Assembly (NCBI RefSeq): GCF_003665095.1
Contig: NZ_RCHV01000002.1
Location: 1 to 64,000, forward strand
From: Streptomyces sp. Z26
GTDB lineage: Bacteria; Actinomycetota; Actinomycetes; Streptomycetales; Streptomycetaceae
Length of the DNA: 64,000 nucleotides
Direction of reading: 5' to 3'
The notes under the pieces were generated by a model that was given only the letters and a program-made list of their open reading frames with translations, was not told the DNA's origin and did no database searches. The position numbers and the translations under genes were made by a program. Shown piece by piece: positions 51,157 through 62,500 of this stretch; position 1 is the stretch's first letter; every line of letters starts with the position of its first letter.

Positions 51157-51212
51157 TTCACAACATGTATCAAGACAAACCATTCACGTAAAGTCTGCTA
51201 ACATTTTTTCAC
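51157..51212. promoter_or_regulatory. Three TTCAC direct repeats, probable DeoR operators
   Basis: TTCAC occurs at 51157-51161, 51183-51187 and 51208-51212, spaced 26 and 25 bp, inside an unusually A+T-rich stretch between the divergent dehydrogenase and otnK genes. The spacing places the repeats on one face or opposite faces at about 2.5 turns. Likely the shared control region of both operons. Confidence 0.5.
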
Positions 51213-51278
51213 ATCACGACCCACCGAGCGGTTCCATCCAGAGGCTTCGCGGACCGCGCGACACCACAGGGAGGCCCC

Positions 51279-52538
51279 ATGCCGGTCCTCGGCGCCCTCG
51301 CGGACGACTTCACCGGAGCCACGGATCTCGCCACCGCGCTGGTGTCACGCGGCTTCCGCACCGTCGTCGCCGTCGGCGCCGACGCCGCCACGCCGGAGCG
51401 GACCGCCGACGCCGACGCGGTCGTCGTCGCCCTCAAGTCCCGTACGGCGCCCGTGCCGGAAGCCGTCGCGGACTCCCTCGCCGCGTTCCGCGCGCTCCGG
51501 GCGGCCGGATGCCGCCGCTACTACTTCAAGTTCTGCTCGACCTTCGACTCCACCCCCGACGGCAACATCGGCCCGGTCGCGGACGCGCTGCTCGACGCCG
51601 TCCCCGCCGACCGGACCGTGGTGGTGCCCGCGTTCCCGGCCACCGGCCGCACCGTGCGCGACGGGCTGCTGTACGTGCACGGCGAACCGCTCGACCGCAG
51701 CCCCATGCGGCACCACCCGCTCACCCCGATGACCGACGCCTCCGTCGTACGGCTGCTGCGCCCCCAGACCCGACACCCCGTACGGCACGTGCCGCTGGAC
51801 ACCGTCCGAGCCGGTACGGCCGCGCTGCGCGCCGCCCTCGACGACCCCGCCGGGGCGGGCACCCTCGCGGTGGTGGACGCCGTCACCGACGCCGACCTGC
51901 GCACCGTGTCCGCCGCCACCGCGCACCTGCCGCTGGTCACCGGGGCGTCCGGGCTCGCCCTCGGCCTGACCGGGCCCCGCCCCGGCGCCGCCCGCTCCGC
52001 CGCCGCGTCCCGCGCGGGCGACCCCGCCGCGGTGCTCTCCGGCAGCGCCTCGGCCGCGACCCGGGCCCAGGTCGCCCACGCCCGTACGCACCTCCCGCAC
52101 CGCGCCCTGGACCTCGCCGCCCTGCGCGCCGACCCCGGCGCCGCCGTCGCCGCGCTCACCGACTTCGTCCGCGAGCAGTGGCGGCGCCGCCCCGGAGCGC
52201 CCCCGCTCGTGTACGCCTCGGCGGACCCGGCGGACGTGGAACGCCACACCCCGGCGGGCGCCGTACCCGCCGCCGTACTCCTCGAACGGGCCCTCGCGGA
52301 CCTCGCCGTCGCGCTCGTCGACCACGGCGCGCGGCGCCTGCTGGTCGCCGGGGGCGAGACCTCCGGCGCGGTCGTGACCGCGCTCGGCGTCCGCACCCTG
52401 GCCATCGGCGCGCCCGTCGGCGCGGGCATCACCTGGGCACGCGCGGACGGCGAACGGTCCGGCGTCGATCTCGCCCTGAAGTCGGGCAACTTCGGGGACA
52501 CCGACATCTTCACCACGGCGTGGGACGCCCTCGCATGA
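51279..52538 (+). CDS. otnK: 3-oxo-tetronate kinase (DUF1537 family)
   Basis: A 419-residue four-carbon acid sugar kinase. The N-terminal ALADDFTGATDLATALVSRG motif and YYFKFCSTFDSTPDGNIGPVADALL match OtnK. The C-terminal ATP-binding part shows LVAGGETSGAVVTALG and LALKSGNFGDTDIF. It phosphorylates 3-oxo-tetronate, making the substrate for OtnC. The ATG at 51279 follows GGGAGG. The stop overlaps the otnC start (ATGA), so the two are coupled. Confidence 0.9.
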   Translation: MPVLGALADDFTGATDLATALVSRGFRTVVAVGADAATPERTADADAVVVALKSRTAPVPEAVADSLAAFRALRAAGCRRYYFKFCSTFDSTPDGNIGPVADALLDAVPADRTVVVPAFPATGRTVRDGLLYVHGEPLDRSPMRHHPLTPMTDASVVRLLRPQTRHPVRHVPLDTVRAGTAALRAALDDPAGAGTLAVVDAVTDADLRTVSAATAHLPLVTGASGLALGLTGPRPGAARSAAASRAGDPAAVLSGSASAATRAQVAHARTHLPHRALDLAALRADPGAAVAALTDFVREQWRRRPGAPPLVYASADPADVERHTPAGAVPAAVLLERALADLAVALVDHGARRLLVAGGETSGAVVTALGVRTLAIGAPVGAGITWARADGERSGVDLALKSGNFGDTDIFTTAWDALA

Positions 52539-53293
52539 ACGGCCCGGGGAGGGACGGCACGGATACGGACGGCCTGCCGACGAACACCGCGCGTACGGAC
52601 CACGCGCCTACGGACCTCGCCGCCGCCGGGGCGCGCCTCGCCGCGCTCGGCCTGAGCCCCGGCTCGTCGGGGAACCTGAGCGTCCGCCAGGGCGACCGCC
52701 TGTTCGTCACCCCCACGGGGGCGGATCTCGCCCACCTCGCCCCGGACGCGTTGAGCGTCCTGGACCTCGACGGCACGCACCTGGACGGACCGAAGCCGTC
52801 CAAGGAACACCCGTTGCACACCGCCTTCTACCGCCGCGACCCGGCCGCCCGCGCCGTGATCCACCTGCACTCCCGGTACGCCGCGGCCGCCTCCTGCCTC
52901 CCCCCGTGGTCCGAGCGCAGCGCCATCCCGCCGCTCACCCCGTACTTCGTCATGCGCGTCGGCCAGACGCCCCTGCTGCCGTACGCGCCTCCCGGCGACG
53001 CCCGGCAGGCGGAGGACATGGAGCGGTTGCCGTTCCCCGTACGCGCCGTCCTCCTCCAGAACCACGGCCCCGTCGTCTCCGGTACGTCCCTCGCCTCGGC
53101 GCTGGAGGCGGCCATCGAGGTCGAAGAGGTCTCCGCGCTCCTCCTGGCGCTCGGGGAGCGCCCGGCGCGGCTCCTCAGCACGGCGGAGGCGACGGCGCTC
53201 GCCGCCCGTCACGGTTCCTGCTGGACGCCCGGCGCCGACCCCGTACCGGAACAGGCGTCGGCCCGGGCCGACTTCACGGATCGGCGCCCGTAA
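52535..53293 (+). CDS. otnC: 3-oxo-tetronate 4-phosphate decarboxylase (class II aldolase)
   Basis: A 252-residue zinc-dependent class II aldolase/adducin-domain enzyme. The family motifs are GSSGNLSVRQGDRLFVTPTG, a catalytic Glu in PSKEHPLHTAFYRR, the metal-binding HLHSRYA and a distal His in LLQNHGPVV. It converts 3-oxo-tetronate 4-phosphate to dihydroxyacetone phosphate plus CO2. An N-terminal extension of ~25 residues precedes the domain. It overlaps otnK by ATGA and is followed by a strong hairpin. Confidence 0.88.
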   Translation: MNGPGRDGTDTDGLPTNTARTDHAPTDLAAAGARLAALGLSPGSSGNLSVRQGDRLFVTPTGADLAHLAPDALSVLDLDGTHLDGPKPSKEHPLHTAFYRRDPAARAVIHLHSRYAAAASCLPPWSERSAIPPLTPYFVMRVGQTPLLPYAPPGDARQAEDMERLPFPVRAVLLQNHGPVVSGTSLASALEAAIEVEEVSALLLALGERPARLLSTAEATALAARHGSCWTPGADPVPEQASARADFTDRRP

Positions 53294-53321
53294 CACGGCT
53301 CCGCCCTGCCGACCGACCGCG

Positions 53322-53369
53322 AAACCCTCTCCCGGCCGATGTGCCCCGCACCGCAGCCGGGAGAGGTTT
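53322..53369 (+). terminator. Long hairpin terminator after otnC
   Basis: AAACC(C)TCTCCCGGC pairs with GCCGGGAGAGGTTT across a 19-nt loop (stem 14 bp with one bulged C), 28 bp after the otnC stop. This is the strongest hairpin seen in the window. Confidence 0.75.
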
Positions 53370-55268
53370 GTTGACGCCCGGTCAAATACGGCATCCACGG
53401 ACAGAGAGCGACCGCGCCAGTCCGTGTGCGTGACCTTTCTCACTGTGTGCACGCAGCCCGTAACCGTCAAGTTCACTCCAACTACGGCGCGGCGGCGCGC
53501 AGTTCAGTCGGACCGAAAGCGGAATCCGTGCAGCGCAGCGCACCCTCGACACCCACCCCGACGACCCGGGGAACCCCCGTCACCGGGCCGCTGGTGATCG
53601 AGTGGATAGAGAGAGACCAACACCGGAGGGCAAAAGTTGACCCTCAGTCATGAAGTGCCGTTCGAAGGCCAGTTGAATCACGATCAAGCTTTGATAGTGT
53701 CCAAAGCAGTCGCCGGAGGGGAGCCCGACGACGGCACCCGTACGAGGAGGTGAGCGACAAAGCAGTCGCACTCCCGATAGGACCTCTTCGCAGTGCCAAA
53801 GCTCCTGGAACTGACCACCCAGGTACGAAGGGAATACAACCCGTCCGCCGTCTCGGCCGACCATGCCGATCCACGGACTCCCGCATTCCCGGAAGACTCC
53901 GACCCCGCGGAGACCGTCACCATGATCGCGGTACCTTGTATAGCAGTTTTCTCATGCTGGATCATGAAAACCACATCATTCACTGCCCGCCGAAACGTCT
54001 CCGGACCCTTCGGCCGCAACGACGCGTGGTGGGGGCTGCGCGGCGTTGACGCAAAACGGCGTGAAACCGGAGCAGGCAGAGTATCCGGCTCGAGCTTCCG
54101 GACCGGAAACGGGCGCGGAAAGTGGCTGCCACTCGCCTCGCGTCCAGCCGACCCTCTTCGCCTCGGCGGCCACGGCGGGGCTTTCGCGCCCGCGGTGCTG
54201 AACGGCCGAGCCGACGCTCCTCCACCCCCCTGTCCAGCCAGGCCCGCGGACACCCTGGTACGGCTCACGCCCGGCCCGGCGCAGCGGCCCACCGGGCCCG
54301 ACCGCGCAGGTCCCGCCCTGTCGCCCGCCGCAGGCAGCGCCTGAGCCGCCCCACACTTCCCACGCCGCGAACGCCGCGACGCTTTCCTTCCACGGCATCC
54401 GCCGGACGTACACCGGGAAAGCCTCACGTTGCACACGGCGCAACGTCTCCACTGTCAGCCGGGTGGCCCGAAACGCTGCCCAACCGCTGATATCGGGCAA
54501 CCGTCGCGCACTCCGTTCCGCCCTTCGCCACAGCTGTGAACACACCACCTGGCAGGGGTAACCACGGGATGCCCTTTTCGTACGAGAGAAGCCCCGCGGA
54601 AAACGCCAGGGCAGCTCTTTCCGAGAACCCGCACCTCCCGCACGTACGAGATGCTCTGTTCCGCACACGAAGGCCACAGGACACCATGGTTGACTCGTTT
54701 TTATGCACCCTGACCAGAGCTGACCGAATTCACCCGTACTGCACCGGACTGCGGCACAGCCATGCCGCCTCGGCGCAATCGATGCCGTATCCCGCGGGGT
54801 AATAGACCAACCTCCGCGCAGAACCTTCAGCGGAATAGACCACTGACTTCCGGACCCCGCGCGCGGGAAATCGGTGAACCCGTGAAAGGCGTCCCGGCAT
54901 GGTCGGCCGGACGATTCACGAACGATTTCACGCACGTTCCACACACCGCGCACACAGCTTCCGACGCGTCACGCGGAGGCCGTACGCGGGACGCGTCAGC
55001 ACGGCGGCGGCGGCCTCGGCCGAGGCTCCGCACGGCAGCCGAGCCATGCCGCCTCGCACCACGGGCATCCCGGCCCTCCACCACGTCAACCGTCCACGCG
55101 CGCCGTACGCACCAGCCGTACGACATGCCCCGAACTCACCTGCCGTACGCGCGACTTGACGCCCACGGCGCAGCTCCCGCCCCGCGTTCAGAGGTGGGAG
55201 CCCCGGCCAGGCACTGGTCCTGACCGCAACCACCAGACCCACATCCACTGAGGGAGGCACTCGCCACC
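53370..55268. other. Large (1.9 kb) intergenic region upstream of the PKS
   Basis: No convincing gene. Several long open frames exist on the minus strand but read as random composition. At ~53679-53706 a promoter-like TTGAAT-16-TAGTGT is followed at 53742 by GAGGAGGTGA. A GTG-started frame at 53793 has an acidic leader ending ETVTMI and a short Cys-containing segment in locally A+T-rich DNA, discussed as a possible peptide precursor. The last ~60 bp hold the GAGGGAGG Shine-Dalgarno of the PKS. The region probably carries PKS promoters. Confidence 0.45.
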
Positions 55269-58200
55269 ATGACGAGTGATCGTGTTTTGAGTAGTGACGC
55301 CGTCGCCGTTGTTGGCGCTTCGTGCCGCCTCCCTCACGCGCCGGACGTCGGTGCTTTCTGGGGGTTGCTGCGTGGGGGGCGTAGTGCGATCGGTGGGGTT
55401 CCGGCGGGGCGTTGGGATGCGGATGTGGTGTTGCCGGATGCGTCGGAGGCGCATCGGGCGGGGTTGCGGTTCGGGGGGTTCCTGGAGCGGGTCGACGGGT
55501 TCGACGCGGGGTTCTTCGGGGTGTCGCCGCGGGAGGCGGTGGCGGTTGATCCGCAGCAGCGGTTGTTCGCGGAGTTGGCGTGGGAGGCGTTGGAGGACGC
55601 GGGGATCGTTCCGGAGTCGTTGCGGGGTTCGTCGACCGCGGTGATGGTGGGGGCGATCGCGGGGGACTATGCGGCGTTGGCGCAGCGTGGTGGTGCGGTG
55701 ACGCAGCATTCGTTGCCGGGGTTGAACCGTGGTGTGATCGCGAATCGTGTGTCGTACGCGTTGGGGTTGCAGGGTCCGAGTCTTGCGGTGGATTCGGCGC
55801 AGTCGTCGTCGTTGGTGTCGGTGCATCTGGCGGTGGAGAGTCTGCGTCGTGGTGAGTCGACGTTGGCGTTGGCCGGTGGTGTGGCGTTGAACTTCGCGCC
55901 GGAGAGTGCGGAGGTCGCGGGTCGGTTCGGTGGGTTGTCGCCGGATGGGCGTTGTTTCACCTTCGACGCGCGTGCGAATGGGTATGTGCGGGGTGAGGGC
56001 GGCGGCGTCGTGGTGTTGAAGCCGTTGGCGCGTGCGGTGGAGGACGGGGACACCGTCTACGGGGTGATCCTGGGGAGCGCGGTCAACAATGACGGTGCGA
56101 CGGAGGGTTTGACGGTTCCCAGCGCCAAGGCGCAGGCGGCGGTGTTGCGTCGGGCGTGTGAGGACGCGGGGGTCGATCCGGCTGAGGTCGGGTATGTGGA
56201 GTTGCACGGGACGGGGACGCCGACGGGTGATCCGTTGGAGGCGGAGGGTGTCGCCGCGGTTTACGGCAGTGCCCGCCCGGCGGGTGTGCCGGTGGTGGTG
56301 GGGTCGGCGAAGACGAACGTCGGTCATCTGGAGGGTGCGGCGGGCATCGTCGGGTTGTTGAAGACGGTGTTGAGTCTTCGGCACCGGGAGATCCCGGCGA
56401 GTTTGAACTACGAGACCCCGAACCCGCGGATCGATCCGGAAGGGTTGAACCTGCGGGTCCAGACCGTCTCCGGTCCCTGGCCCCAGACGGCCGAGGGCGG
56501 GCGGTTGCTCGCGGGTGTCAGCTCGTTCGGTGTGGGTGGCACGAACTGCCACCTCGTCCTGAGCGAAGCCCCCGCGACCACCGAACCGGTCGAGGCTGAC
56601 GACGACGAGACCGTTGGTGGCTCCGAGCTGCCGGTGGTTCCGTGGGCGGTGTCGGGTCGTACGGCGGCTGCTCTGCGTGCGCAGGCGGGTCGTCTTCGTG
56701 ATGAGCGGGACGCGGACGCTGACGTGTTCGATGTGGGGTGGTCGTTGGCGTCGTCGCGGACGCATTTCGAGCACCGTGCTGTGGTGTTGGGTCCGGATCA
56801 CGGGGCGCAGTTGGGGGCGTTGCGGGACGGGGATGAGGTTCCCGGTCTGGTCACCGGTGTGGTGGGGGACACGGGGAAACTGGCGTTGGTGTTCCCGGGT
56901 CAGGGTTCGCAGTGGGAGGGCATGGCCCGTGAACTCCTCGCGACCTCGCAGGTTTTCCGTGCGTCGATCGAGGCGTGCCACGAGGCGTTGGCCCCGCACA
57001 CCGACTGGTCGTTGCTGGACACCCTGACCGGTGGTGAGGGTGCGGCGGATCTGGAGCGCACGGATGTGATCCAGCCGACGTTGTTCGCGGTGATGGTGTC
57101 GCTGGCGCGGGTGTGGGAATCGCTGGGTGTCACCCCCGACGCGGTGGTCGGCCACTCGCAGGGCGAGGTCGCCGCCGCGCATGTGGCCGGCGCGTTGAGC
57201 CTGGAGGACGCGGCGCGGATCGTGGCGCTGCGCAGCCGCACCATCATGTCCCTGGCCGGGACCGGCGGCATGGCCTCCATCCCCCTCTCGCAATCGGCTG
57301 TCCGGGAACGGATCGCCTCGTACGGTGACGCGTTGGGCATCGCGGCCGTCAACGGCCCCGGCACCACCATCGTGGCCGGTACGCCTGAGGCCATCGCCGA
57401 ACTCGTCGCCACGGCGGAGGCGGAGGGGGTGCGGGCGAAGACCGTGCCGGTGGACTTCGCGTCGCACTCCCCGGCCGTGGAAACCATCCGCGAGCAGCTC
57501 CTCACCGAGTTGGCGGGGGTGGAGCCGCGGTCGTGTGAGATCGCGTTCTACTCGACGGTGACCGGTGGGGTCATCGACACCGGTGTGATGGATGCCGAGT
57601 ACTGGTACACCAACCTGCGGCAGCCGGTGTTGTTCGAGTCGACGTTGCGGACGATGGCGGAGGAAGGGTTCGGGACGTTCGTCGAGTCCAGCCCCCACCC
57701 CGTGCTGACCCGCGCGCTGCGGGAGACGCTGCCCGGCACGCTGGTCGTGGACTCCCTGCGGCGGAACGAGGACGTGTGGCCGCCGCTGGCCACTTCCCTC
57801 GCCCAACTGCACGTACGGGGTGTGACCGTCGACTTCAACGGCCTGTTCACCGGCCGTACCCCCCGCCGGGTGACGCTGCCGACCTACGCCTTCCAACGGG
57901 AAAGCTACTGGCCGAACCTCACCACCGACTTCACCTCCACCGCCAGCACCGCTGTGCCTCAGATGGACGACGCTGCCGCGTCCTCCATCTCGCCGGTCTC
58001 GGCGACGGGGTCGTCGTGGCGGGAGAAGCTGGCCGCCACGGCGGAGGGTGAACGTCTGGATGTCGCGGTCGAGTTGGTGCGTTCCCGGACCGCGATGGTG
58101 TTGGGGCACCTCACCGCGGACAGCGTGGATATCGACCGGACGTTCCGTGAGTTGGGTATGGACTCCACTCTCGCGGTCCAGTTGCGGCAGAGGTTGGCGG

Positions 58201-58595
58201 ACGCCACCGGTCTCACGCTTCCCGACACCGTCGTCTACGACCACCCCAACCCCACCCGCCTCGCCCAATGGCTCTGCGACCTCGCCCTCGGCACCTCCTC
58301 CACCTCGGCGGTGCGCGGTTCTGCTGTCTCGGTGGTGGATGCGGACGACCCCGTGGTGATCGTCGGCATGGCGTGTCACTTCCCGGGCGGGATCGATTCG
58401 CCCGAGGCGTTGTGGCGGTTCGTGGACGAGGGGACCGATGCGATCGGCCCGTTCCCCACCGACCGTGGCTGGGACCTCGAGGGCCTCTACGACCCCGAGC
58501 CCGGTATCCGGGGGGAAGACGTATGCCCGTCATGGCGGGTTCCTCGACCAGGCCGCCGAGTTCGACGCCGAGTTCTTCGGGATCAGCCCCCGTGA
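55269..58595 (+). CDS. Type I modular PKS, loading module KSQ-AT-ACP and start of first KS (frameshifted)
   Basis: Starts [16 protein letters not shown] at an ATG preceded by GGAGG. The KS-like domain (about residues 12-430) has Gln in place of the active Cys ([10 protein letters not shown]178), the KSQ type that decarboxylates a loaded extender. The AT (about 535-840) has GHSQGE and FASH with [14 protein letters not shown], which is closer to methylmalonyl-specific ATs, implying a propionate starter. The ACP serine lies in [12 protein letters not shown] (about 964). A new KS begins ([12 protein letters not shown]), but the frame breaks in six G at 58510-58515; deleting one G restores [10 protein letters not shown]. 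The 3' ~80 bases of this frame are therefore out of phase. Confidence 0.88.
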   Translation: MTSDRVLSSDAVAVVGASCRLPHAPDVGAFWGLLRGGRSAIGGVPAGRWDADVVLPDASEAHRAGLRFGGFLERVDGFDAGFFGVSPREAVAVDPQQRLFAELAWEALEDAGIVPESLRGSSTAVMVGAIAGDYAALAQRGGAVTQHSLPGLNRGVIANRVSYALGLQGPSLAVDSAQSSSLVSVHLAVESLRRGESTLALAGGVALNFAPESAEVAGRFGGLSPDGRCFTFDARANGYVRGEGGGVVVLKPLARAVEDGDTVYGVILGSAVNNDGATEGLTVPSAKAQAAVLRRACEDAGVDPAEVGYVELHGTGTPTGDPLEAEGVAAVYGSARPAGVPVVVGSAKTNVGHLEGAAGIVGLLKTVLSLRHREIPASLNYETPNPRIDPEGLNLRVQTVSGPWPQTAEGGRLLAGVSSFGVGGTNCHLVLSEAPATTEPVEADDDETVGGSELPVVPWAVSGRTAAALRAQAGRLRDERDADADVFDVGWSLASSRTHFEHRAVVLGPDHGAQLGALRDGDEVPGLVTGVVGDTGKLALVFPGQGSQWEGMARELLATSQVFRASIEACHEALAPHTDWSLLDTLTGGEGAADLERTDVIQPTLFAVMVSLARVWESLGVTPDAVVGHSQGEVAAAHVAGALSLEDAARIVALRSRTIMSLAGTGGMASIPLSQSAVRERIASYGDALGIAAVNGPGTTIVAGTPEAIAELVATAEAEGVRAKTVPVDFASHSPAVETIREQLLTELAGVEPRSCEIAFYSTVTGGVIDTGVMDAEYWYTNLRQPVLFESTLRTMAEEGFGTFVESSPHPVLTRALRETLPGTLVVDSLRRNEDVWPPLATSLAQLHVRGVTVDFNGLFTGRTPRRVTLPTYAFQRESYWPNLTTDFTSTASTAVPQMDDAAASSISPVSATGSSWREKLAATAEGERLDVAVELVRSRTAMVLGHLTADSVDIDRTFRELGMDSTLAVQLRQRLADATGLTLPDTVVYDHPNPTRLAQWLCDLALGTSSTSAVRGSAVSVVDADDPVVIVGMACHFPGGIDSPEALWRFVDEGTDAIGPFPTDRGWDLEGLYDPEPGIRGEDVCPSWRVPRPGRRVRRRVLRDQPP

Positions 58596-59529
58596 GGCGA
58601 CGGCGATGGACCCGCAGCAGCGGATGCTGCTGCAAACCTCCTGGGAGACCTTCGAGCGTGCCGGGATCGACCCCGACACCCTCCGCGGCAGCGACACCGG
58701 CGTGTTCGTCGGCGCGATGCCCCAGGAGTACGGGCCCCGCCTCCACGAAGGCGGCGACGACATCGGTGGTTACCTCCTGACCGGTACCACCACCAGCATC
58801 GCCTCGGGACGCCTGGCCTACACCTTCAGCCTCGAAGGCCCCGCCGTCACCATCGACACCGCCTGCTCCTCCTCCCTGGTCGCCCTCCACCAGGCCGCCC
58901 AAGCGTTGCGGAGCGGGGAGTGCTCCCTCGCGCTGGCCGGTGGCGTGACCGTCATGTCCACCCCGGGCATGTTCGTGGAGTTCGGCCTCCAACGCGGACT
59001 GGCGACCGACGGCCGCTGCAAGTCCTTCTCCTCCGACGCGGACGGCACCAGCTGGGCCGAAGGCGCCGGCATGGTCCTCCTGGAACGCCTCTCCGACGCC
59101 CAGGCCAACGGGCACCAGGTCCTGGCCGTGCTACGGGGCTCCGCCGTCAACCAGGACGGCGCCTCCAACGGGCTGACCGCACCCAACGGCCCCTCCCAGC
59201 AACGCGTCATCCAAGCCGCCCTCGCCTCCGCCGGTCTCGCTCCGGGTGAGGTCGACGCGGTCGAGGCCCACGGCACCGGCACCTCCCTCGGTGACCCCAT
59301 CGAGGCCCAGGCCCTCCTGGCCACCTACGGCCAAAACCGGGAACGGCCGCTCTACCTCGGGTCGTTAAAGTCGAACATCGGCCACGCCCAAGCCGCCGCC
59401 GGTATCGGTGGTGTCATCAAGATGGTGCAGGCCATGCGCCACGGCACCCTCCCCAAGACCCTCCACGTCGAGGAACCCAGCCCCCGTATCGACTGGACCA
59501 CCGGCGCCGTCCAACTCCTCACCGAATAA
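58516..59529 (+). pseudogene. PKS module 1 ketosynthase, continued in shifted frame, ending at premature TAA
   Basis: Continuation of the same gene in the next frame. The KS active-site Cys is present ([17 protein letters not shown]), with the two catalytic histidines in [12 protein letters not shown] and [11 protein letters not shown]. The frame stops at TAA (59527-59529) in the KS-AT linker ([16 protein letters not shown]), where homologues read straight through. The domain itself is complete and would condense the starter with the first extender if the two lesions were absent or suppressed. Confidence 0.85.
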
Positions 59530-62500
59530 CAGCCCTGGCCCGAGACCGGCCACGCACGCCGCGCCGCCATCTCCTCCTTCGGCATCTCCGGCACCAACTC
59601 CCACATCATCATCGAACAAGCACCCGCGACCGACGACACCGAAGCGCCCCGTGGCGAGCGGCTGCCCTCCGTACCGTTGGCCCTCAGTGGTGCCACCCCC
59701 GAGGCCCTGCGCGCGCAGGCGGAGCGGATCTCCGCGTACCTGCGCGACCACGAGGACGTGGACACGCTCGACGTCGCCGCGTCGCTCGCCCTGGGCCGTA
59801 CCGCGCTCGACCACCGTGGCACGGTGGTCGCGGAGGACCGTACGGGCCTGCTGGCAGGGCTCGCCACGCTCGCCGGAAACGGTACGTCGCCCGCTGTCGC
59901 CGTCGACAAGAACAAGTCCGGCCGTACGGCGTTCCTGTTCACGGGGCAGGGGAGTCAGCGGGTGGGGATGGGCCGGGAGTTGTATGAGGCGTTCCCGGTG
60001 TTCGCCGCCGCGTTCGACGAGGCCTGTGCCGTGCTCGACCCGGCGGTGCGGGAGGTGATGTGGGGTGACGAAGAGGCGTTGTCGCGTACGGAGTTCACGC
60101 AGCCCGCGATCTTCGCCCTCGAAGTCGCCCTCTTCCGCCTCGTCGAGTCGTGGGGTGTGAAGGCGGATTTCCTGGCGGGTCACTCGATCGGTGAGGTCGC
60201 CGCCGCGCATGTCGCGGGGGTGTTCTCCCTCGAGGACGCCGGGCGTCTGATCACCGCGCGTGGCCAGTTGATGCAGGCCCTGCCCGCGGGTGGGGCGATG
60301 GTGGCGCTTCAGGCCACCGAGGCCGAGGTCACCCCCCACCTGACAGGCCAGGTCGGGTTGGGTGCGGTCAACACCGAGGGCGCTGTCGTCATCTCGGGTG
60401 CCGAGGACGCCGTCACCGCGGTCGCCGCGCAGTTCGCGGACCGTAAGCAGACGCGGTTGAAGGTCTCCCACGCCTTCCACTCCCCCCTCATGGAACCCAT
60501 GCTGGAGGAGTTCCGGCAGGTCGCACAGACCGTCACCTACCGCGCGCCGTCGATCCGGTTGGTCAAGGACATGGGTACGGCCGACTACTGGGTCGGTCAT
60601 GTGCGGAACGCGGTGCGTTTCGCCGACGACGTCCGCACCCTCGAAGGCGAGGGCGTCACCCGGTTCCTGGAGATCGGTCCGGACAGCATCCTGACCGCCA
60701 TGGCCCGCGAGACCGCCCCCGACGCCACCGCCGCCGGCACCCTCAACCGCAAGCACCCCGAAGCAGACAGCCTGTTCACCGGCATCGGCCGCCTGTGGGC
60801 CGCCGGCACCCCGGTCGACTGGAACGCCCTCTTCGACGGCCGAGGCGCCCGCCGCGTCGAGCTGCCCACCTACCCCTTCCAACGCGACCGGTACTGGATC
60901 ACCGCCCCCAAGCCCACCCTCGGCGCCGAAGGCCTCGGCCTGCGCGCCACCGGGCACCCCGTCCTCACCACCCTCGCCGAACTCCCGGACGATGGTGGGC
61001 ATCTGTTCACCGGACGTATCGCGGCGGACAGTCCCGCATGGGCGGCCGAACACATCGTGTTCGGCGCGTTGATCATCCCCGGCGTCGCCTTCGTCGACCT
61101 CCTCCTCGACGCCGCCCAACACGTCGACTGCACCCACATCGACGAACTCACCCACCAGGTGTTCCTCTCCGTCCCCGAACGCGGCGCGCTCCAGGTGAGG
61201 GTGTTCATCGAACCCGCCGACGGCTACGGCCGCCGCCCCTTCACCGTCCACTCCCGCGCGGAGGACGCGCCCACCGAGAACGACTGGACCCTCCACGCCA
61301 CCGGCACCCTGGCGGCCGGTGAACGCGAGACCCCGGCCGTCGAGGGCGTGTTGACGGACGAGGTGTGGCCGCCCGTCGAGGGCGACGGGCTGGACATCAC
61401 CGAGTTCTACCAGCGGATCACCGACGCAGGGTTCGGCTACGGCCCCCTCTTCCGTTCCGTGCGGACCGCGTGGCAGGACGGCGACACCACCTGGGCCGAG
61501 ATCGTGCTGCCCGAGGACGCCGACGCCGAGCACTACGGCATCCACCCCGGCCTCCTCGACTCCGCCCTCCAACCCGCCGCCCTCGTCCTGGGCGACACCC
61601 CCGAACAGGACTCCATCCGCGTCCCGTTCTCCTGGAGCGGTGTCTCCCTCCACGCCACCGGCGCCCGCGCCCTGCGCATGCGCCTGACCTGGCCCGCGAC
61701 CGACACCGTGTCCCTGGTCATCTCCGACCACACCGGCGCACCCGTCATGGCCATCGACTCCCTCGTCATGCGCGCCGTGGCCTCCGAACAACTCGCCGCC
61801 GCCCGCGCCGCCGACTCCGGCGAACTCTACGAAGTCACCTGGACCCCCACCCCCACCAGCAACGACGAGGACACCCCCACCTGGGCCGTCCTCACCCACG
61901 GGGACGAGGGGCGCACGGCACAACTGTCCGCACTCGGCGCGACAGGAGAACTCCGTGTCGAGGAGTTGGCCGAGCCCGGGGAACGGCCAGAGGTGTTGGT
62001 CACCTGGGTGACCTCGCAGGAAGGCGCCGATCCGGCCGCCGCTTCCCACACCCTCACCCACCACGTACTCGACCTCGTCCAGACCGTGCTGGCCGACGAA
62101 CAAGAGCCCCGCCTCGTCCTCCTCACCCAACACGCCATGACCACCACCCCCAACGACGAGCGGGCCGACCTGGCCGCCGCCTCCGTCTGGGGCCTCATCC
62201 GCACCGCCCAAACCGAACAACCCGACCGCTTCACCCTCATCGACACCGACGGCACCGACGCATCGTTGAACGCCGTCCCCGCCGCACTCACCTCCAGCGA
62301 ACCGCAGTTGGCGCTCCGCGACGGGAAGCTCCTCGCTCCCCGCCTCGCCCGCGCCACCAGCGAGAACGACAGCGAGCAGGCGACGTTCAGCCCGGACAAG
62401 ACCGTCCTACTGACCGGTGGTACGGGTGCGTTGGGCACCCTCCTGGCCCACCACCTCGTCGAGAATCACGGGGTGCGGCACCTGCTGCTGGTCAGCCGCC

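Noticed and set aside
53976..54953. 325-codon minus-strand frame in the gap before the PKS
   Set aside because: Composition is random-like (many Cys, Trp and Arg), with no Shine-Dalgarno and no family resemblance.
59365..62220. 951-codon open frame on the minus strand opposite the PKS
   Set aside because: Gly/Val-rich translation with no domain. The plus strand encodes recognisable AT, DH and KR domains over the same span.
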